Both the position numbers and the translations under genes were made by a program. Under the pieces are notes generated by a model that saw only the letters and a list, made by a program, of their open reading frames with translations, did not search any database and had not been told where the DNA came from. A stretch of DNA of 64,000 nucleotides from Mycolicibacterium parafortuitum (GTDB lineage Bacteria; Actinomycetota; Actinomycetes; Mycobacteriales; Mycobacteriaceae): contig NZ_AP022598.1 of NCBI RefSeq assembly GCF_010725485.1, positions 2,542,001 through 2,606,000 on the forward strand. Reading direction: 5' to 3'. Position 1 is the stretch's first letter; each line of letters begins with the position of its first letter. Of the stretch, positions 39,068-47,508 are shown piece by piece.

Positions 39068-39394
39068 TCAGCGCGCCTCGTGCCGGTCCGTCGCACCGCG
39101 GCGCACCCACAGCAGCAACACCGCGGTGATCATCGCCCAACCGAACAGGAAGTCCTCGACCGGGATGTCCCACGGGAACCGGATACCGGTCGAATGGTAT
39201 TCGTCGTACAGCACGATCGGGGCGCTCAGCTTGGTCAGCCAGCCGTCCACCAGCACCTGGAAACCCGTCACGATCGCCATCGAGATCCAGTATGCGGGGG
39301 AGCGGAACAGGCCGGTGCGAAGAAAGCGCAATTCCCAGACCACGACGACGACCACGGCCAGGACGGCGGGCACCGTATAGCCGAGCCCGCTCAC
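39068..39394 (-). CDS. crtYd: lycopene beta-cyclase subunit CrtYd
   Basis: Second half of the heterodimeric actinobacterial lycopene cyclase, 108 residues, three membrane helices. Features are GYTVPAVLAVVVVVVWELRFLR, WISMAIVTGFQVLVDGWLT, and the PWDIPVEDFLFGWAMI motif whose carboxylates are typical of the lycopene cyclase domain. The GTG start overlaps the crtYc stop (GTGA). It works only together with CrtYc to form beta-carotene rings. Confidence 0.92.
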   Translation of the reverse strand: MSGLGYTVPAVLAVVVVVVWELRFLRTGLFRSPAYWISMAIVTGFQVLVDGWLTKLSAPIVLYDEYHSTGIRFPWDIPVEDFLFGWAMITAVLLLWVRRGATDRHEAR

Positions 39395-39732
39395 CGGTTG
39401 ACCTCGCGCCGGGACCGATGCTTGGCCAGGAAGCCGAGGATCGTGCTGACCGCCGAGAAGGTCAGCAGCGCGCACAGCGGGATCACGATGAAGAACATCA
39501 GCTCCTCGATCGGGAACACCCAGATGTGCAGTCCGGTGATGTAGCGCGGGTTGTAGTCCCACACCTCGGCGAGGACCGCGAGCAGATCCCACACGACGAA
39601 GACGACCGCGACCGGGATGATCGCGGCCGCGGTGCGGCGGGGCTGCCGGTACACCCCGGACCCGAAGGCCTCCAGCGGTGCGGTGATGGCCAGGCAGCCG
39701 AGCATCAACAGCAGGTACTGGTACTTGTCGAT
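39391..39732 (-). CDS. crtYc: lycopene beta-cyclase subunit CrtYc, apparent ATC start
   Basis: First half of the heterodimeric lycopene cyclase, about 114 residues, three membrane helices (YQYLLLMLGCLAITAPLEAFG, AIIPVAVVFVVWDLLAVL, FFIVIPLCALLTFSAVSTILG). The conserved motif is HIWVFPIEELMFF. The start is odd. A perfect ribosome site GGGAGG sits six bases before ATC-GAC-AAG-TAC-CAG-TAC, just where homologues begin Met-Asp-Lys-Tyr, so an ATC start codon (or an ATG changed to ATC) is likely. The nearest ordinary start in frame is GTG 39771, overlapping crtB by 38 bases. It is coupled to crtYd. Confidence 0.88.
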   Translation of the reverse strand: MDKYQYLLLMLGCLAITAPLEAFGSGVYRQPRRTAAAIIPVAVVFVVWDLLAVLAEVWDYNPRYITGLHIWVFPIEELMFFIVIPLCALLTFSAVSTILGFLAKHRSRREVNR

Positions 39733-39733
39733 G

Positions 39734-40678
39734 TCAGGCCTCCCGGTGCCGGATACGGGCGGTGAGCGCACGGGCCAGTCCGACGGAGGCAACCCGCAGC
39801 CGGCGCCCGTTCGTCACGGTGGCGCGCTGCGCGAACACCGCGAAGTCCATCTCCTCGATCCGGTCGAGGATCTCCGAATACAGCGTCAGCGCGGCCGCCA
39901 CACACGGGCGCGACCGCGGGTGCAGCGTCGCGACGCCGGGTTCGGCCTGCTGGTAGACGCGCCGGGTGAGGGCGTGCTGTTCGACGAGCGCCGCGCGCAC
40001 CCTCGGGTCGGTGCGGCGATGGCGCTGACACCAGGCCAGCACCTCGCGATCGACACCGTGGGCGGCCAGTTCGTCGGCCGGTAGGTAGACCCTGCCGCGG
40101 CTGAGGTCCTCGTCGATGTCGCGCAGGAAGTTGGTGAGCTGGAACGCCTTGCCGAGCGCCGCCGCGTACGGGGCGGCCTCCTCGCGGGGCACCACGGTGC
40201 CGAGCACCGGGAGCATCTGCAAGCCGATCACCTCGGCGGAGCCGTACATATACCGGTCCAGGGCGGCGCGGTCCGGGTAGTCGGTGACGGTCAGGTCCAT
40301 CCGCATGGACGCCAGGAAGTCGTCGAACAGCTGCCAGTCGATCCGGTAGTGGCTGGCGGTGTCGACCACCGCGTCCAGGACGGGATCGTCGCCGCAATGC
40401 CGTTTCTCGACCAGCCGGGTGAACAGCGCTGTGGCCAGACCCTGCAGTTCGTCGGCGCGTTCGGCGACCGTCCGGTCGTCGAAACCGTCGAGCACATCGT
40501 CGGCGCGTCGGGCGAAGCCGTACAGGGCGTGTACCGCGGGCCGCTGCGCCGGTGACAGCAGCCTGGTGGCCAGGAAGAACGTCTTGCCGTGCTGGGCGTT
40601 GAGTTGCCGGCACTGCCGGTAGGCCCGCCGCAGGTTCACGTCCCGCACGCCTGCGGCGTCCAGCTCTGAGCCGATCAT
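39734..40678 (-). CDS. crtB: phytoene synthase
   Basis: Condenses two GGPP molecules to phytoene, the first committed carotenoid step. It has 314 residues. Both Mg-binding aspartate motifs are present: RADDVLD (D60, D61, D64) and RDIDEDLSRGRVYLP in the second half. Other family blocks are ALYGFARRADD and AYGKAFQLTNFL-like GKAFQLTNFLRD. The ATG at 40678 is 13 bp after crtI, and crtYc follows directly. Confidence 0.96.
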   Translation of the reverse strand: MIGSELDAAGVRDVNLRRAYRQCRQLNAQHGKTFFLATRLLSPAQRPAVHALYGFARRADDVLDGFDDRTVAERADELQGLATALFTRLVEKRHCGDDPVLDAVVDTASHYRIDWQLFDDFLASMRMDLTVTDYPDRAALDRYMYGSAEVIGLQMLPVLGTVVPREEAAPYAAALGKAFQLTNFLRDIDEDLSRGRVYLPADELAAHGVDREVLAWCQRHRRTDPRVRAALVEQHALTRRVYQQAEPGVATLHPRSRPCVAAALTLYSEILDRIEEMDFAVFAQRATVTNGRRLRVASVGLARALTARIRHREA

Positions 40679-40691
40679 CGTTGTGCCCCAA

Positions 40692-42203
40692 TCATTGCGT
40701 GACTATTCGTGGTTGTGTTCGGCTCCCGACCCCGGTGACCCGGTCGGCGGCCAGGCGGCCCGAGACGATGGCGGTGGGGATGCCGACGCCAGGTACGGTC
40801 GAGGACCCGGCAAGCACCGCGTTGTCGATGCCGCGCAGCGTGTTGGCCGGTCGGAACGGCCCGGTCTGGGCGAACGTGTGCGACAGTGCGAACGGCGTGC
40901 CCGCCGCCATACCCTGGCGCGCCCAGTCCTGCGGGGTGACCACGTGCAGCAACTCCGCGTCTTCGCCGATGTGGGGCAGACGCGCGGTGACGGTGTCGAG
41001 CATGTGGGCGGTGTAGCGCTCTCGGTCGGCATCCCAGTCCCGGTGTCCCACAGCGGTGTTGGGCGCCGGAGCCAGCACGTAGAGCAGGTCTCGCCCCGGG
41101 GGTGCGAGCGTCGGATCGCCGAGTGCCGGCCGGGTGACGAGCAGCGACGGATCGGCCATCGGCGTGCCCTGGTCGATGATCTCGTCGAACGTGCGGTCCC
41201 ACTCGCCGCCGAACAGGATGGTGTGGTGCGACTGATCTGCCGTCGTCTGCGGGGCCTTCGCGCCGAACTGCGCCACGACCGCCGACGGCGCCGGCCGCAG
41301 CGGTAGCAGCCGTCGCGGGGTGCGGCCGAGCAGTCGGTAGGTGTCGGGCAGCTCGGTGGTCAGGACGACCGCGTCGGCGGGGATGCGCTCACCGGTGTCG
41401 GTGCGCACCGCCGTCACCCGCGATCCGACCCGATCCAGCGCGCAGACGCCGGCGTTGTACCGGAATTCGACGCCCGCGTCGGCGGCGGCGGCGGCCATCG
41501 CATCCGGCACCGCGCGCATGCCGCCGCGCGGGAAGTACACGCCGGAGACGGTGTCCATGTACGCGATGACCGCGTACGCGGCCAGCGCCCGCCGGGGCGG
41601 CACCCCGACGTAGAGGGCCTGAAAGGTGAAGACCCGCAGCAACCGCTCGTCGGTGATGAAGCGACGCACCATCGGCTCCCACCGGCGGAAGCCGCCGATG
41701 GCGGCCAGCCGCGCCAACTGTGGGGTCAGCAGCGACAGCGGGGAATCGAAGTTGGCGGAGATGAAACCGTCGAACTCCAGCTCGTACAGCCGGCGCAGCC
41801 ACTGCCGCAGCCGCGCGTAGCCGGCGGCCTCGTCGGGACCGGCGAAGCGCTCGATCTCCGCGGTCATCGCCGCGGCGTCGGTGTGGACGTCCAGGCTGGA
41901 ACCGTCGGCGAACGACGCGCGGTAGGCCGGCAGGACCGGGTCGAGCGTCAAGCGGTCGGTGGTCGACTCTCCGACGGCGGCGAACGTCTCGTCGAGGATG
42001 TCGGGCATGGTCAGCACTGTCGGTCCGGTGTCGAGCCGGTAGCCCGCCACGTCGGCGCGGCCCATCCGCCCGCCGGGGTGGGCACCGCGTTCGACGACGG
42101 TCACCTGGCGGCCCCGCCCTGCCAGGTGCAGCGCGGCCGACAGACCGGCCAGCCCCGCGCCGACGACCACGACGTGGTCGGTGGATCCCGGGATCGACCT
42201 CAT
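40692..42203 (-). CDS. crtI: phytoene desaturase
   Basis: FAD-dependent desaturase of 503 residues that converts phytoene to lycopene in four dehydrogenations. The N-terminal FAD motif is VVVVGAGLAGLSAALHLAGRG, then GGRMGRADVAGYRLDTGPTVLTMP. The C-terminal carotenoid-dehydrogenase signature includes NTLRGIDNAVLAGSSTVPGVGIPTAIVSGRLAAD. The ATG at 42203 overlaps the crtE stop (TGATG). Product length (lycopene or neurosporene) cannot be read from sequence. Confidence 0.96.
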   Translation of the reverse strand: MRSIPGSTDHVVVVGAGLAGLSAALHLAGRGRQVTVVERGAHPGGRMGRADVAGYRLDTGPTVLTMPDILDETFAAVGESTTDRLTLDPVLPAYRASFADGSSLDVHTDAAAMTAEIERFAGPDEAAGYARLRQWLRRLYELEFDGFISANFDSPLSLLTPQLARLAAIGGFRRWEPMVRRFITDERLLRVFTFQALYVGVPPRRALAAYAVIAYMDTVSGVYFPRGGMRAVPDAMAAAAADAGVEFRYNAGVCALDRVGSRVTAVRTDTGERIPADAVVLTTELPDTYRLLGRTPRRLLPLRPAPSAVVAQFGAKAPQTTADQSHHTILFGGEWDRTFDEIIDQGTPMADPSLLVTRPALGDPTLAPPGRDLLYVLAPAPNTAVGHRDWDADRERYTAHMLDTVTARLPHIGEDAELLHVVTPQDWARQGMAAGTPFALSHTFAQTGPFRPANTLRGIDNAVLAGSSTVPGVGIPTAIVSGRLAADRVTGVGSRTQPRIVTQ

Positions 42204-43393
42204 CACGCCACCCGCCTCGCGCAGGCGGCGGCCATCGCGGTCAGCGCGGCGTGCGCGTCACCGTCCAGACCGGCGATATCGAGGGTGTCCATCGCCCGGT
42301 TCAGGCGTCGTTCGATCAACTCTTCAATCCATTCGATGGTGCCGACCTCGGCGATGAGGCCCTGCCAGTGGGTGATGTCGGCCGGGGTCAGGTGCCCGGC
42401 GGTCATGAACGCGCGCAGCCTGCGGCGCTGGGCGTCGGTGGCCAGTTGGTAGGACGCGGCGACCACGGTCGTCGCCTTGCGTGCGGCGAGATCGTCACCG
42501 GCGGGCTTGCCCGTGATCTCGGGAGCCCCGAAGACCCCGAGCAGGTCGTCGCGCATCTGGAATGCCTCGCCGACCGCGCTGCCGTAGGTTCCGAGCGCCG
42601 CCAGATGCCGCTCCGGGCACCCCGCCAGCACCGCGCCGATCTCCAGCGGCCGTCGCACGGTGTAGTTGCCCGACTTGCGCCGTGCCACGTCCAGCACCTC
42701 GTCCAGGGACGGGAATCCGGCGCTGTCGTTGACCAGGTCGGCGAACTGCCCGACCGCGAGCTCGGTGCGCATCGTGTCGTAGCGCGGCCAGGCCCGCCGC
42801 AGCGCCGCGTCGTCGAGGCCACTGTCGCGCAACATCTGCTCGGCCCACACCAGGCACAGGTCGCCGAGGAGCACCGCCGCGGACTCACCGAACCGGGCGG
42901 ATGAGCCGGAAAGGCCGCGGCTGTGATGCCAGCCCGCGAACACCCGGTGCGCGCTGGGACGCCCGCGGCGCATCGGCGACCCGTCCATCACGTCGTCCTG
43001 CATCAGCGCGAACGCGTGCAGAAACTCCAGGCTCGCCGCCGCGCGGATCGCGGCGTCGGAGTCGGCGGCGCCGCAGCGCCAGCCGACGTAGAGGAACGTC
43101 GACCGCAGACACTTGCCCTCGGCGAGCACAGAGCGCAGCACGGTCTCGGCGATGTCCACCGGCCCCTCGGACAACGAGCCGGCGCACACGAGATCGATGA
43201 ATTCGTCGACCGCGCGCAACACGCGATCGCGTACGCCGGCGTGCCACGTCAGGTCGTGGGGAGGGGTGGCCACGGCGGCGGTGGGCCGCGTGGCGAAACC
43301 GTCAACTGTGCCCGGCCGATCGTTGTCGACCGTTTGGCGCGCACCGGGTGTCATCGGTGCGGGTAGATACCCAAAACCGGGCCGTTTAAGCAT
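42203..43393 (-). CDS. crtE: geranylgeranyl diphosphate synthase
   Basis: Chain-elongating prenyltransferase of 396 residues making GGPP from IPP and allylic diphosphates. The first aspartate-rich motif is MQDDVMDGSPMRRG (D133, D134, D137) and the second QMRDDLLGVFG. ARRKSGNYTVRRPLEIGA supplies the KxxxY-like diphosphate binding loop. The chain has about 50 extra N-terminal residues before the core; ATG 43393 with GGGGGTG upstream is used, but a later start (M14) is possible. It leads the carotenoid operon. A palindrome lies 66 bp upstream. Confidence 0.95.
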   Translation of the reverse strand: MLKRPGFGYLPAPMTPGARQTVDNDRPGTVDGFATRPTAAVATPPHDLTWHAGVRDRVLRAVDEFIDLVCAGSLSEGPVDIAETVLRSVLAEGKCLRSTFLYVGWRCGAADSDAAIRAAASLEFLHAFALMQDDVMDGSPMRRGRPSAHRVFAGWHHSRGLSGSSARFGESAAVLLGDLCLVWAEQMLRDSGLDDAALRRAWPRYDTMRTELAVGQFADLVNDSAGFPSLDEVLDVARRKSGNYTVRRPLEIGAVLAGCPERHLAALGTYGSAVGEAFQMRDDLLGVFGAPEITGKPAGDDLAARKATTVVAASYQLATDAQRRRLRAFMTAGHLTPADITHWQGLIAEVGTIEWIEELIERRLNRAMDTLDIAGLDGDAHAALTAMAAACARRVA

Positions 43394-43730
43394 GCGCACC
43401 CCCGTTTGTCCGGATCCTCGCCGGGTGACCGCGCTCCGTTCCATCTCACCACGCGCGCGATCCCATCGACATGGGATCAGTGTTACCTCGTCAGTTCACA
43501 AGCGCCACAGTCGTGTTCGGCGCCTGAACGGCAGCTGTCAGCGGCATTTGACGTGGTCGTGGCGCTGCCGGGGGTGTGTGAGAGCGCCGCGAAACCGGTT
43601 GTGACATATGTATGACGGGTCATCTAGGGTCGATGGTGCATGGCGGCGCGGGCCGGCCGATCTCGGGTAGTTTCGCCGGTGTGCGCCACTGGTGGAGGAG
43701 CGCATGCTCCGTTGCGGCAAAGGAATAGGT
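43394..43730. promoter_or_regulatory. divergent crtE / glycosyltransferase control region with palindromes
   Basis: No gene here. It contains a perfect inverted repeat GATCCCAT-CGAC-ATGGGATC (43459-43478) 66 bp before crtE, and ATGAC-GG-GTCAT (43612-43623) about 110 bp before the glycosyltransferase start, next to ACATATGT. These are candidate operators for the carotenoid operon and its divergent neighbour. No regulator gene is adjacent. Confidence 0.5.
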
Positions 43731-45014
43731 GTGGCGCGATATCTGCTCGCGGTGAGCCCCATCCGTGGCCATGTCATGCCGATGGTGGACCTGGGCGCGG
43801 GACTGCAGAAGCTCGGGCACGACGTGACGGTGCTGACCGGGGCGCAGTTCGGTGCCCTCGTCGAGAACGCGGGGTTGACCGTGCGGTCTCTGCCCGACAG
43901 TGTGGTGATCGACCCGCCCGCGGCCGCGCCGCGATGGCTGCGCAGTCTGCCCGCGGCGGCGCGGCGGTTCTGGCTGGGCCGGGCAGAACTGGCTGACGTG
44001 TTCGCTGAACCCCTTGCCGCAGAAGCGGATTCGGTCCGCGCATTGCTCCGCGACACGTGCTTCGACGCGGTGGTCGCCGACATCACGTTCACCGGCCTGC
44101 TTCCCGTTCTGCTGCAGGACTCGCCGCGGCCACCGGTCGTGGTGTGCGGTGTGGGTCCGTTGACGCTCTCGAGCGCCGACACGCCCCCGTTCGGGATGGC
44201 CTGGCAGCCGGAGCCGGGCGTCGACTACCGCCCGATGACCAGGGTCGCGCACCGGGTGATCATGCGATCCAGTCAGCGGCGGTTCGACGCCGCGCTCCGC
44301 CGTGCCGGGTCGGGCCGATCGCCGGTGTTCATCAGCGACTGGCCCCGCCTCGCCGATGCGGTGCTGCAACTGTCGGTGCAGGAGTTCGAGTACCCGCGCT
44401 CCGACCTGCCTTCCACGGTGGAGTTCGTGGGCCCGGTGTTACCCGATGCCGGCGGGCGATTCGTGCCGCCGCCCTGGTGGACCGAAGTGACTCGTGGCGA
44501 CCGGGCGGTCGTCCACGTCACGCAGGGCACCTTCGACAACGCCGATCTGAATCAGCTGCTCGCCCCGACCTTCGATGCCCTCGGGGGGCGCGACGACATC
44601 CTCGTCGTCGCGACCACCGGTGGCCGGTCCGGCCAGTGCCTCGACCGTGAGACTTCTGCGAATATCCATGTGGCGGAGTGGATTCCGTACTCCGTGCTGC
44701 TGCCTCATGTCGACGTGATGATCACCAACGGCGGCTACGGGGGCGTGCAGTACGCGCTCGCGCACGGTGTGCCCTTGATCGTCGCAGGCGAGACGTCGGA
44801 CAAGGCCGAGGTCGCCGCCCGCGTCGACTACAGCGGTGTCGGCGTGGATTTGGGAACCTTCGCGCCGTCGGCCGACGCGATCCGCGCCGCGGTGGACCGC
44901 GTCCGCGGCGACGATCGCTACCGTGCCGCGGCCCGCCGGATCCAGGCAGCGATCGACGCGTCCACCCCTGTCGACTCCATCGCCAACGCCCTCAAGCGCT
45001 GCGCGGGCGCATAA
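43731..45014 (+). CDS. UGT/MGT-family glycosyltransferase, possible carotenoid or lipid glycosyltransferase
   Basis: GT1-fold glycosyltransferase of 427 residues. The N-terminal acceptor domain opens ARYLLAVSPIRGHVMPMVDLGAGLQKLGHDVTVLTG. The donor domain has VHVTQGTFDNADLNQLLAP, EWIPYSVLLPHVDVMITNGGYGG and the catalytic-region HGVPLIVAGETSDKAEVAARVDY, all typical of UDP-sugar enzymes such as CrtX and macrolide transferases. GTG 43731 with AAAGGAA is preferred; ATG 43704 and GTG 43692 are alternatives. It diverges from the crt operon, so glycosylating a hydroxylated carotenoid is possible. A glycolipid acceptor is equally possible. Confidence 0.87.
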   Translation: MARYLLAVSPIRGHVMPMVDLGAGLQKLGHDVTVLTGAQFGALVENAGLTVRSLPDSVVIDPPAAAPRWLRSLPAAARRFWLGRAELADVFAEPLAAEADSVRALLRDTCFDAVVADITFTGLLPVLLQDSPRPPVVVCGVGPLTLSSADTPPFGMAWQPEPGVDYRPMTRVAHRVIMRSSQRRFDAALRRAGSGRSPVFISDWPRLADAVLQLSVQEFEYPRSDLPSTVEFVGPVLPDAGGRFVPPPWWTEVTRGDRAVVHVTQGTFDNADLNQLLAPTFDALGGRDDILVVATTGGRSGQCLDRETSANIHVAEWIPYSVLLPHVDVMITNGGYGGVQYALAHGVPLIVAGETSDKAEVAARVDYSGVGVDLGTFAPSADAIRAAVDRVRGDDRYRAAARRIQAAIDASTPVDSIANALKRCAGA

Positions 45015-45029
45015 CCGTCAGACCGTCCC

Positions 45030-45902
45030 TCAGACCTTGGCGATGACGTTCTCGGCGAACATCTCCAGGTTGCGGATCTTCGCGTCCAGCGGCTCGGTGT
45101 CCTGGCCCATGATGTAGGGGATGCGGAAGCCGACGATCACGTCGGTGATGCCCTTGTCCTCGAGGCGCTTGATGCCGTCGAGCGAGTAGGCGTCGAGGGA
45201 GATCACATGGATCTGATAATCGTCTCGGTCCGCGGTGCCCGCCTCCTCGCGGAACTTCGCCAGCTTCGCGAGCAGTGTGTCGAGTTCCTCGGGGTCGCCG
45301 CCGCCGTGCATCCAGCCGTCGTTGCGGGCGGCGCGGCGCAGTGCGGCGTCGGCGTGCCCGCCGATCAGGATCGGCACCGGCTTCGACGGCGCGGGCGTCA
45401 TCTTCGTCTTCGGGATGTCGTAGAACTCGCCGTGGTACTCGAAGTAGTCACCCGAGGTCAGGCCGCGGATGATGTCGATGCACTCGTCCATCCGCTTGCC
45501 GCGCTTGGCGAACGGGACGTTCAGCAGCTCGTAGTCCTCCGGCCACGGGCTGGTGCCGACGCCGAGGCCGAGGCGGTTGTCGAACATCGCCGCCAGCGAT
45601 CCGGCCTGCTTGGCCACCAGGGCCGGCGGCCGGATCGGGAGCTTGAGCACGAAGTGGTTGAAGTGCAGCTTGGTCGTGACCGCGCACAGGGCCGCGGTCA
45701 GCACGAACGATTCGATGAACGCCTTGCCCTCGAGGAACTCGCGGTTTCCGTCGGGGGTGTAGGGATACTTGGAGTCGGATTCGAACGGGTAGGCGATGCT
45801 GTCGGGGATCGTCATCGCGTGATAGCCGGCGGCTTCGGCGGCCTTCGCCAGCGGGATGTAATACGTCGGATCGGTCATGGCTTCGGCAAAGGTGAATCGC
45901 AC
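45030..45902 (-). CDS. F420-dependent LLM-class oxidoreductase (Rv0940c-like) behind a KstR-type operator
   Basis: Luciferase-like oxidoreductase of 290 residues, probably F420-dependent. Blocks are VRFTFAEAMTDPTYYIPLAKAAEAAGYHAMTIPDS, KLHFNHFVLKLPIRPPALVAKQAGSLAAMFDNRLGLGVGTSPWPEDYE, PVPILIGGHADAALRRAARNDGWM. The length and position between LigD and the Fpg-like gene suggest the equivalent of M. tuberculosis Rv0940c. The GTG start is supported by AGGAGAC. A perfect 11-bp-arm palindrome of the KstR type lies 25 bp upstream, suggesting sterol or fatty-acid control. Substrate unknown. Confidence 0.88.
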   Translation of the reverse strand: MRFTFAEAMTDPTYYIPLAKAAEAAGYHAMTIPDSIAYPFESDSKYPYTPDGNREFLEGKAFIESFVLTAALCAVTTKLHFNHFVLKLPIRPPALVAKQAGSLAAMFDNRLGLGVGTSPWPEDYELLNVPFAKRGKRMDECIDIIRGLTSGDYFEYHGEFYDIPKTKMTPAPSKPVPILIGGHADAALRRAARNDGWMHGGGDPEELDTLLAKLAKFREEAGTADRDDYQIHVISLDAYSLDGIKRLEDKGITDVIVGFRIPYIMGQDTEPLDAKIRNLEMFAENVIAKV

Positions 45903-45927
45903 GTCGTCTCCTGCTCGTCGGTGACCG

Positions 45928-45951
45928 CATACTAGAACACGTTCTAGTATG
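45928..45951. promoter_or_regulatory. KstR-type operator, perfect palindrome
   Basis: CATACTAGAAC-AC-GTTCTAGTATG has 11-bp perfect arms around AC and contains TAGAACACGTTCTA (45933-45946), an exact fit to TnnAACnnGTTnnA. It lies 25 bp upstream of the LLM gene start. Confidence 0.75.
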
Positions 45952-46233
45952 CGCGTGTCGGAATTCCACACGCCGGAACCTCCGGCGGGGCCGTCGGGCG
46001 GAGGCCCGGCACCGGGTCGGGCGTGGCCGCTGCCGTCCGCGCCCTGTCGGGCATTCTCGATGCGACGTATAGCAGTGGCGCACAACATATCTCGCCGTCA
46101 ACGGTGGACGCGTCGGGTGCCGTCGCCGCGGTGGTCCGTCCGAGGTGGCGATGCTGGACCGGCCTGGCCCCGCCGGGTTCGCCGGGGTGAACGATCGTCG
46201 TCGGTGTACCACCGGCCCGAGCACGGGTGGATC
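45952..46233. other. gene-free stretch
   Basis: About 280 bases between the KstR-type site and the holin-family gene. An open frame crosses it, but it is Pro/Arg-rich without family likeness or ribosome site. It probably carries the promoter of the downstream gene; nothing else was seen. Confidence 0.5.
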
Positions 46234-46626
46234 ATGATCGGCATGGGTAGTTTTCTGCTGCGGGTCGCGCTGACCGGCGTCGCGCTGTGGGTCGTCACAC
46301 TGCTGGTGCCCGGAATCGGGTTCGTCGGGGGCGACTCGACGGCGGCGCGGATCGGCATCATCTTCGTCGTCGCGGTGATCTTCGGGGTGGTCAACGCGGT
46401 CATCAAGCCGATCGTGCAGATCATCTCGATTCCGCTCTACATCCTCACCCTCGGGCTCTTCCACATCGTGATCAACGCGTTCATGTTGTGGATCACCTCG
46501 TGGATCACCGAACACACCACCCACTGGGGGCTGGCGATCGACGACTTCTGGTGGACCGCGATCTGGGCCGCGATCGTGCTCTCGATCGTGAGTTGGCTCC
46601 TGTCCCTGGTCGTCCAGGCAGACTGA
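46234..46626 (+). CDS. phage-holin-4 family (Hol_Tox/PF04020-like) membrane protein
   Basis: Membrane protein of 130 residues with four helices (FLLRVALTGVALWVVTLLVPGIGF, GIIFVVAVIFGVVNAVIKPIVQIISIPLYILTLGLFHIVINAFMLWITSWI, FWWTAIWAAIVLSIVSWLLSL). The NAVIKPI...LPLxILTLGLF pattern marks the chromosomal 'phage holin family' proteins, common in actinobacteria and not evidence of a prophage. Function is unknown, perhaps envelope related. ATG 46234 and 46243 are both possible. The Fpg-like gene follows by five bases, probably cotranscribed. Confidence 0.82.
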   Translation: MIGMGSFLLRVALTGVALWVVTLLVPGIGFVGGDSTAARIGIIFVVAVIFGVVNAVIKPIVQIISIPLYILTLGLFHIVINAFMLWITSWITEHTTHWGLAIDDFWWTAIWAAIVLSIVSWLLSLVVQAD

Positions 46627-46631
46627 GTGCC

Positions 46632-47495
46632 ATGCCCGAGCTCCCCGAGGTCGAAGCGCTCGCCGATCATCTGCGCCGCCACGCCGTCGGACGGACCGTC
46701 GGCCGCGTCGACGTATCCGCCCTTTCGGTGCTCAAGACGTTCGACCCGCCGGTGTCCGCGCTGGCCGGCCACGAGGTGACGGGCGCGAACCGGTGGGGCA
46801 AATACCTCGGGCTGCAGGCCGGTGACCTGCACCTGATCACCCACCTCTCCCGCGCCGGGTGGCTACGCTGGTCGGACAAGCTCGCCGCGGCGCCACTGAA
46901 GCCCGGCAAGGGGCCGATTGCGTTACGGGTGCACCTCGGCACACCTGGCGAGGCGCCCGGGTACGACCTGACCGAGGCCGGCACCCAGAAGCGCCTCGCG
47001 GTCTGGCTGGTCACCGACCCGATGTCGGTCCCGCAGATCGCCTCCCTGGGCCCGGATGCGCTGTCGCTGGACCCGGACGCGCTGGCGGACGCCCTGAAGG
47101 GGCAGACCGGCCGCATCAAGACGGTCATCACCGATCAGAAGGTGATCGCTGGGATCGGCAACGCCTACAGCGACGAGATCCTGCACGTGGCGAAGCTCTC
47201 GCCGTTCGCGACGGCCAACAAGCTGACCGCCGCGCAACTCGCCGACCTGCACGACGCGATGATCTCGGTGCTCACCGACGCCGTGACCCGGTCGGTAGGC
47301 CAACAGGCCGCGACGCTGAAAGGGGAGAAGCGCTCGGGGCTGCGGGTACACGCGCGCACCGGGATGCCGTGCCCGGTCTGCGGTGACACCGTGCGCGAGG
47401 TGTCCTTCGCCGACAAATCGTTCCAGTACTGCCCGACGTGTCAGACCGGCGGAAAGGTCCTCGCGGACCGGCGGATGTCGAGGCTGCTGAAGTAA
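46632..47495 (+). CDS. Fpg/Nei-family DNA glycosylase (full length)
   Basis: Base-excision-repair glycosylase/AP lyase of 287 residues. It keeps the catalytic N-terminus after Met removal (P2-E3 in MPELPEVEALADHL), the helix-two-turn-helix QKVIAGIGNAYSDEILH, and a C-terminal zinc finger C-x2-C (CPVCGD) with C-x2-C (YCPTCQTGGK). The usual Lys in the beta-hairpin region fits NRWGKYLGL. At this locus M. tuberculosis has a shortened Fpg-like gene (Rv0944, from memory); here all parts are present. It may favour 8-oxoguanine or oxidised pyrimidines; this is undecided. Confidence 0.92.
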   Translation: MPELPEVEALADHLRRHAVGRTVGRVDVSALSVLKTFDPPVSALAGHEVTGANRWGKYLGLQAGDLHLITHLSRAGWLRWSDKLAAAPLKPGKGPIALRVHLGTPGEAPGYDLTEAGTQKRLAVWLVTDPMSVPQIASLGPDALSLDPDALADALKGQTGRIKTVITDQKVIAGIGNAYSDEILHVAKLSPFATANKLTAAQLADLHDAMISVLTDAVTRSVGQQAATLKGEKRSGLRVHARTGMPCPVCGDTVREVSFADKSFQYCPTCQTGGKVLADRRMSRLLK

Positions 47496-47508
47496 CCGCC
47501 GATTCGCG

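Noticed and set aside
43620-44369. Leftward frame overlapping the glycosyltransferase start
   Set aside because: It is antisense to the glycosyltransferase, which has strong motifs; the frame itself has none.
45949-46233. N-terminal extension of the holin-family gene from an ATG at 45949
   Set aside because: The extra residues are Pro/Arg-rich with no family likeness; the membrane family begins at 46234 or 46243.
46234-46626. Prophage remnant because of the holin-family name
   Set aside because: These proteins are common chromosomal genes in actinobacteria, and no other phage gene is near.
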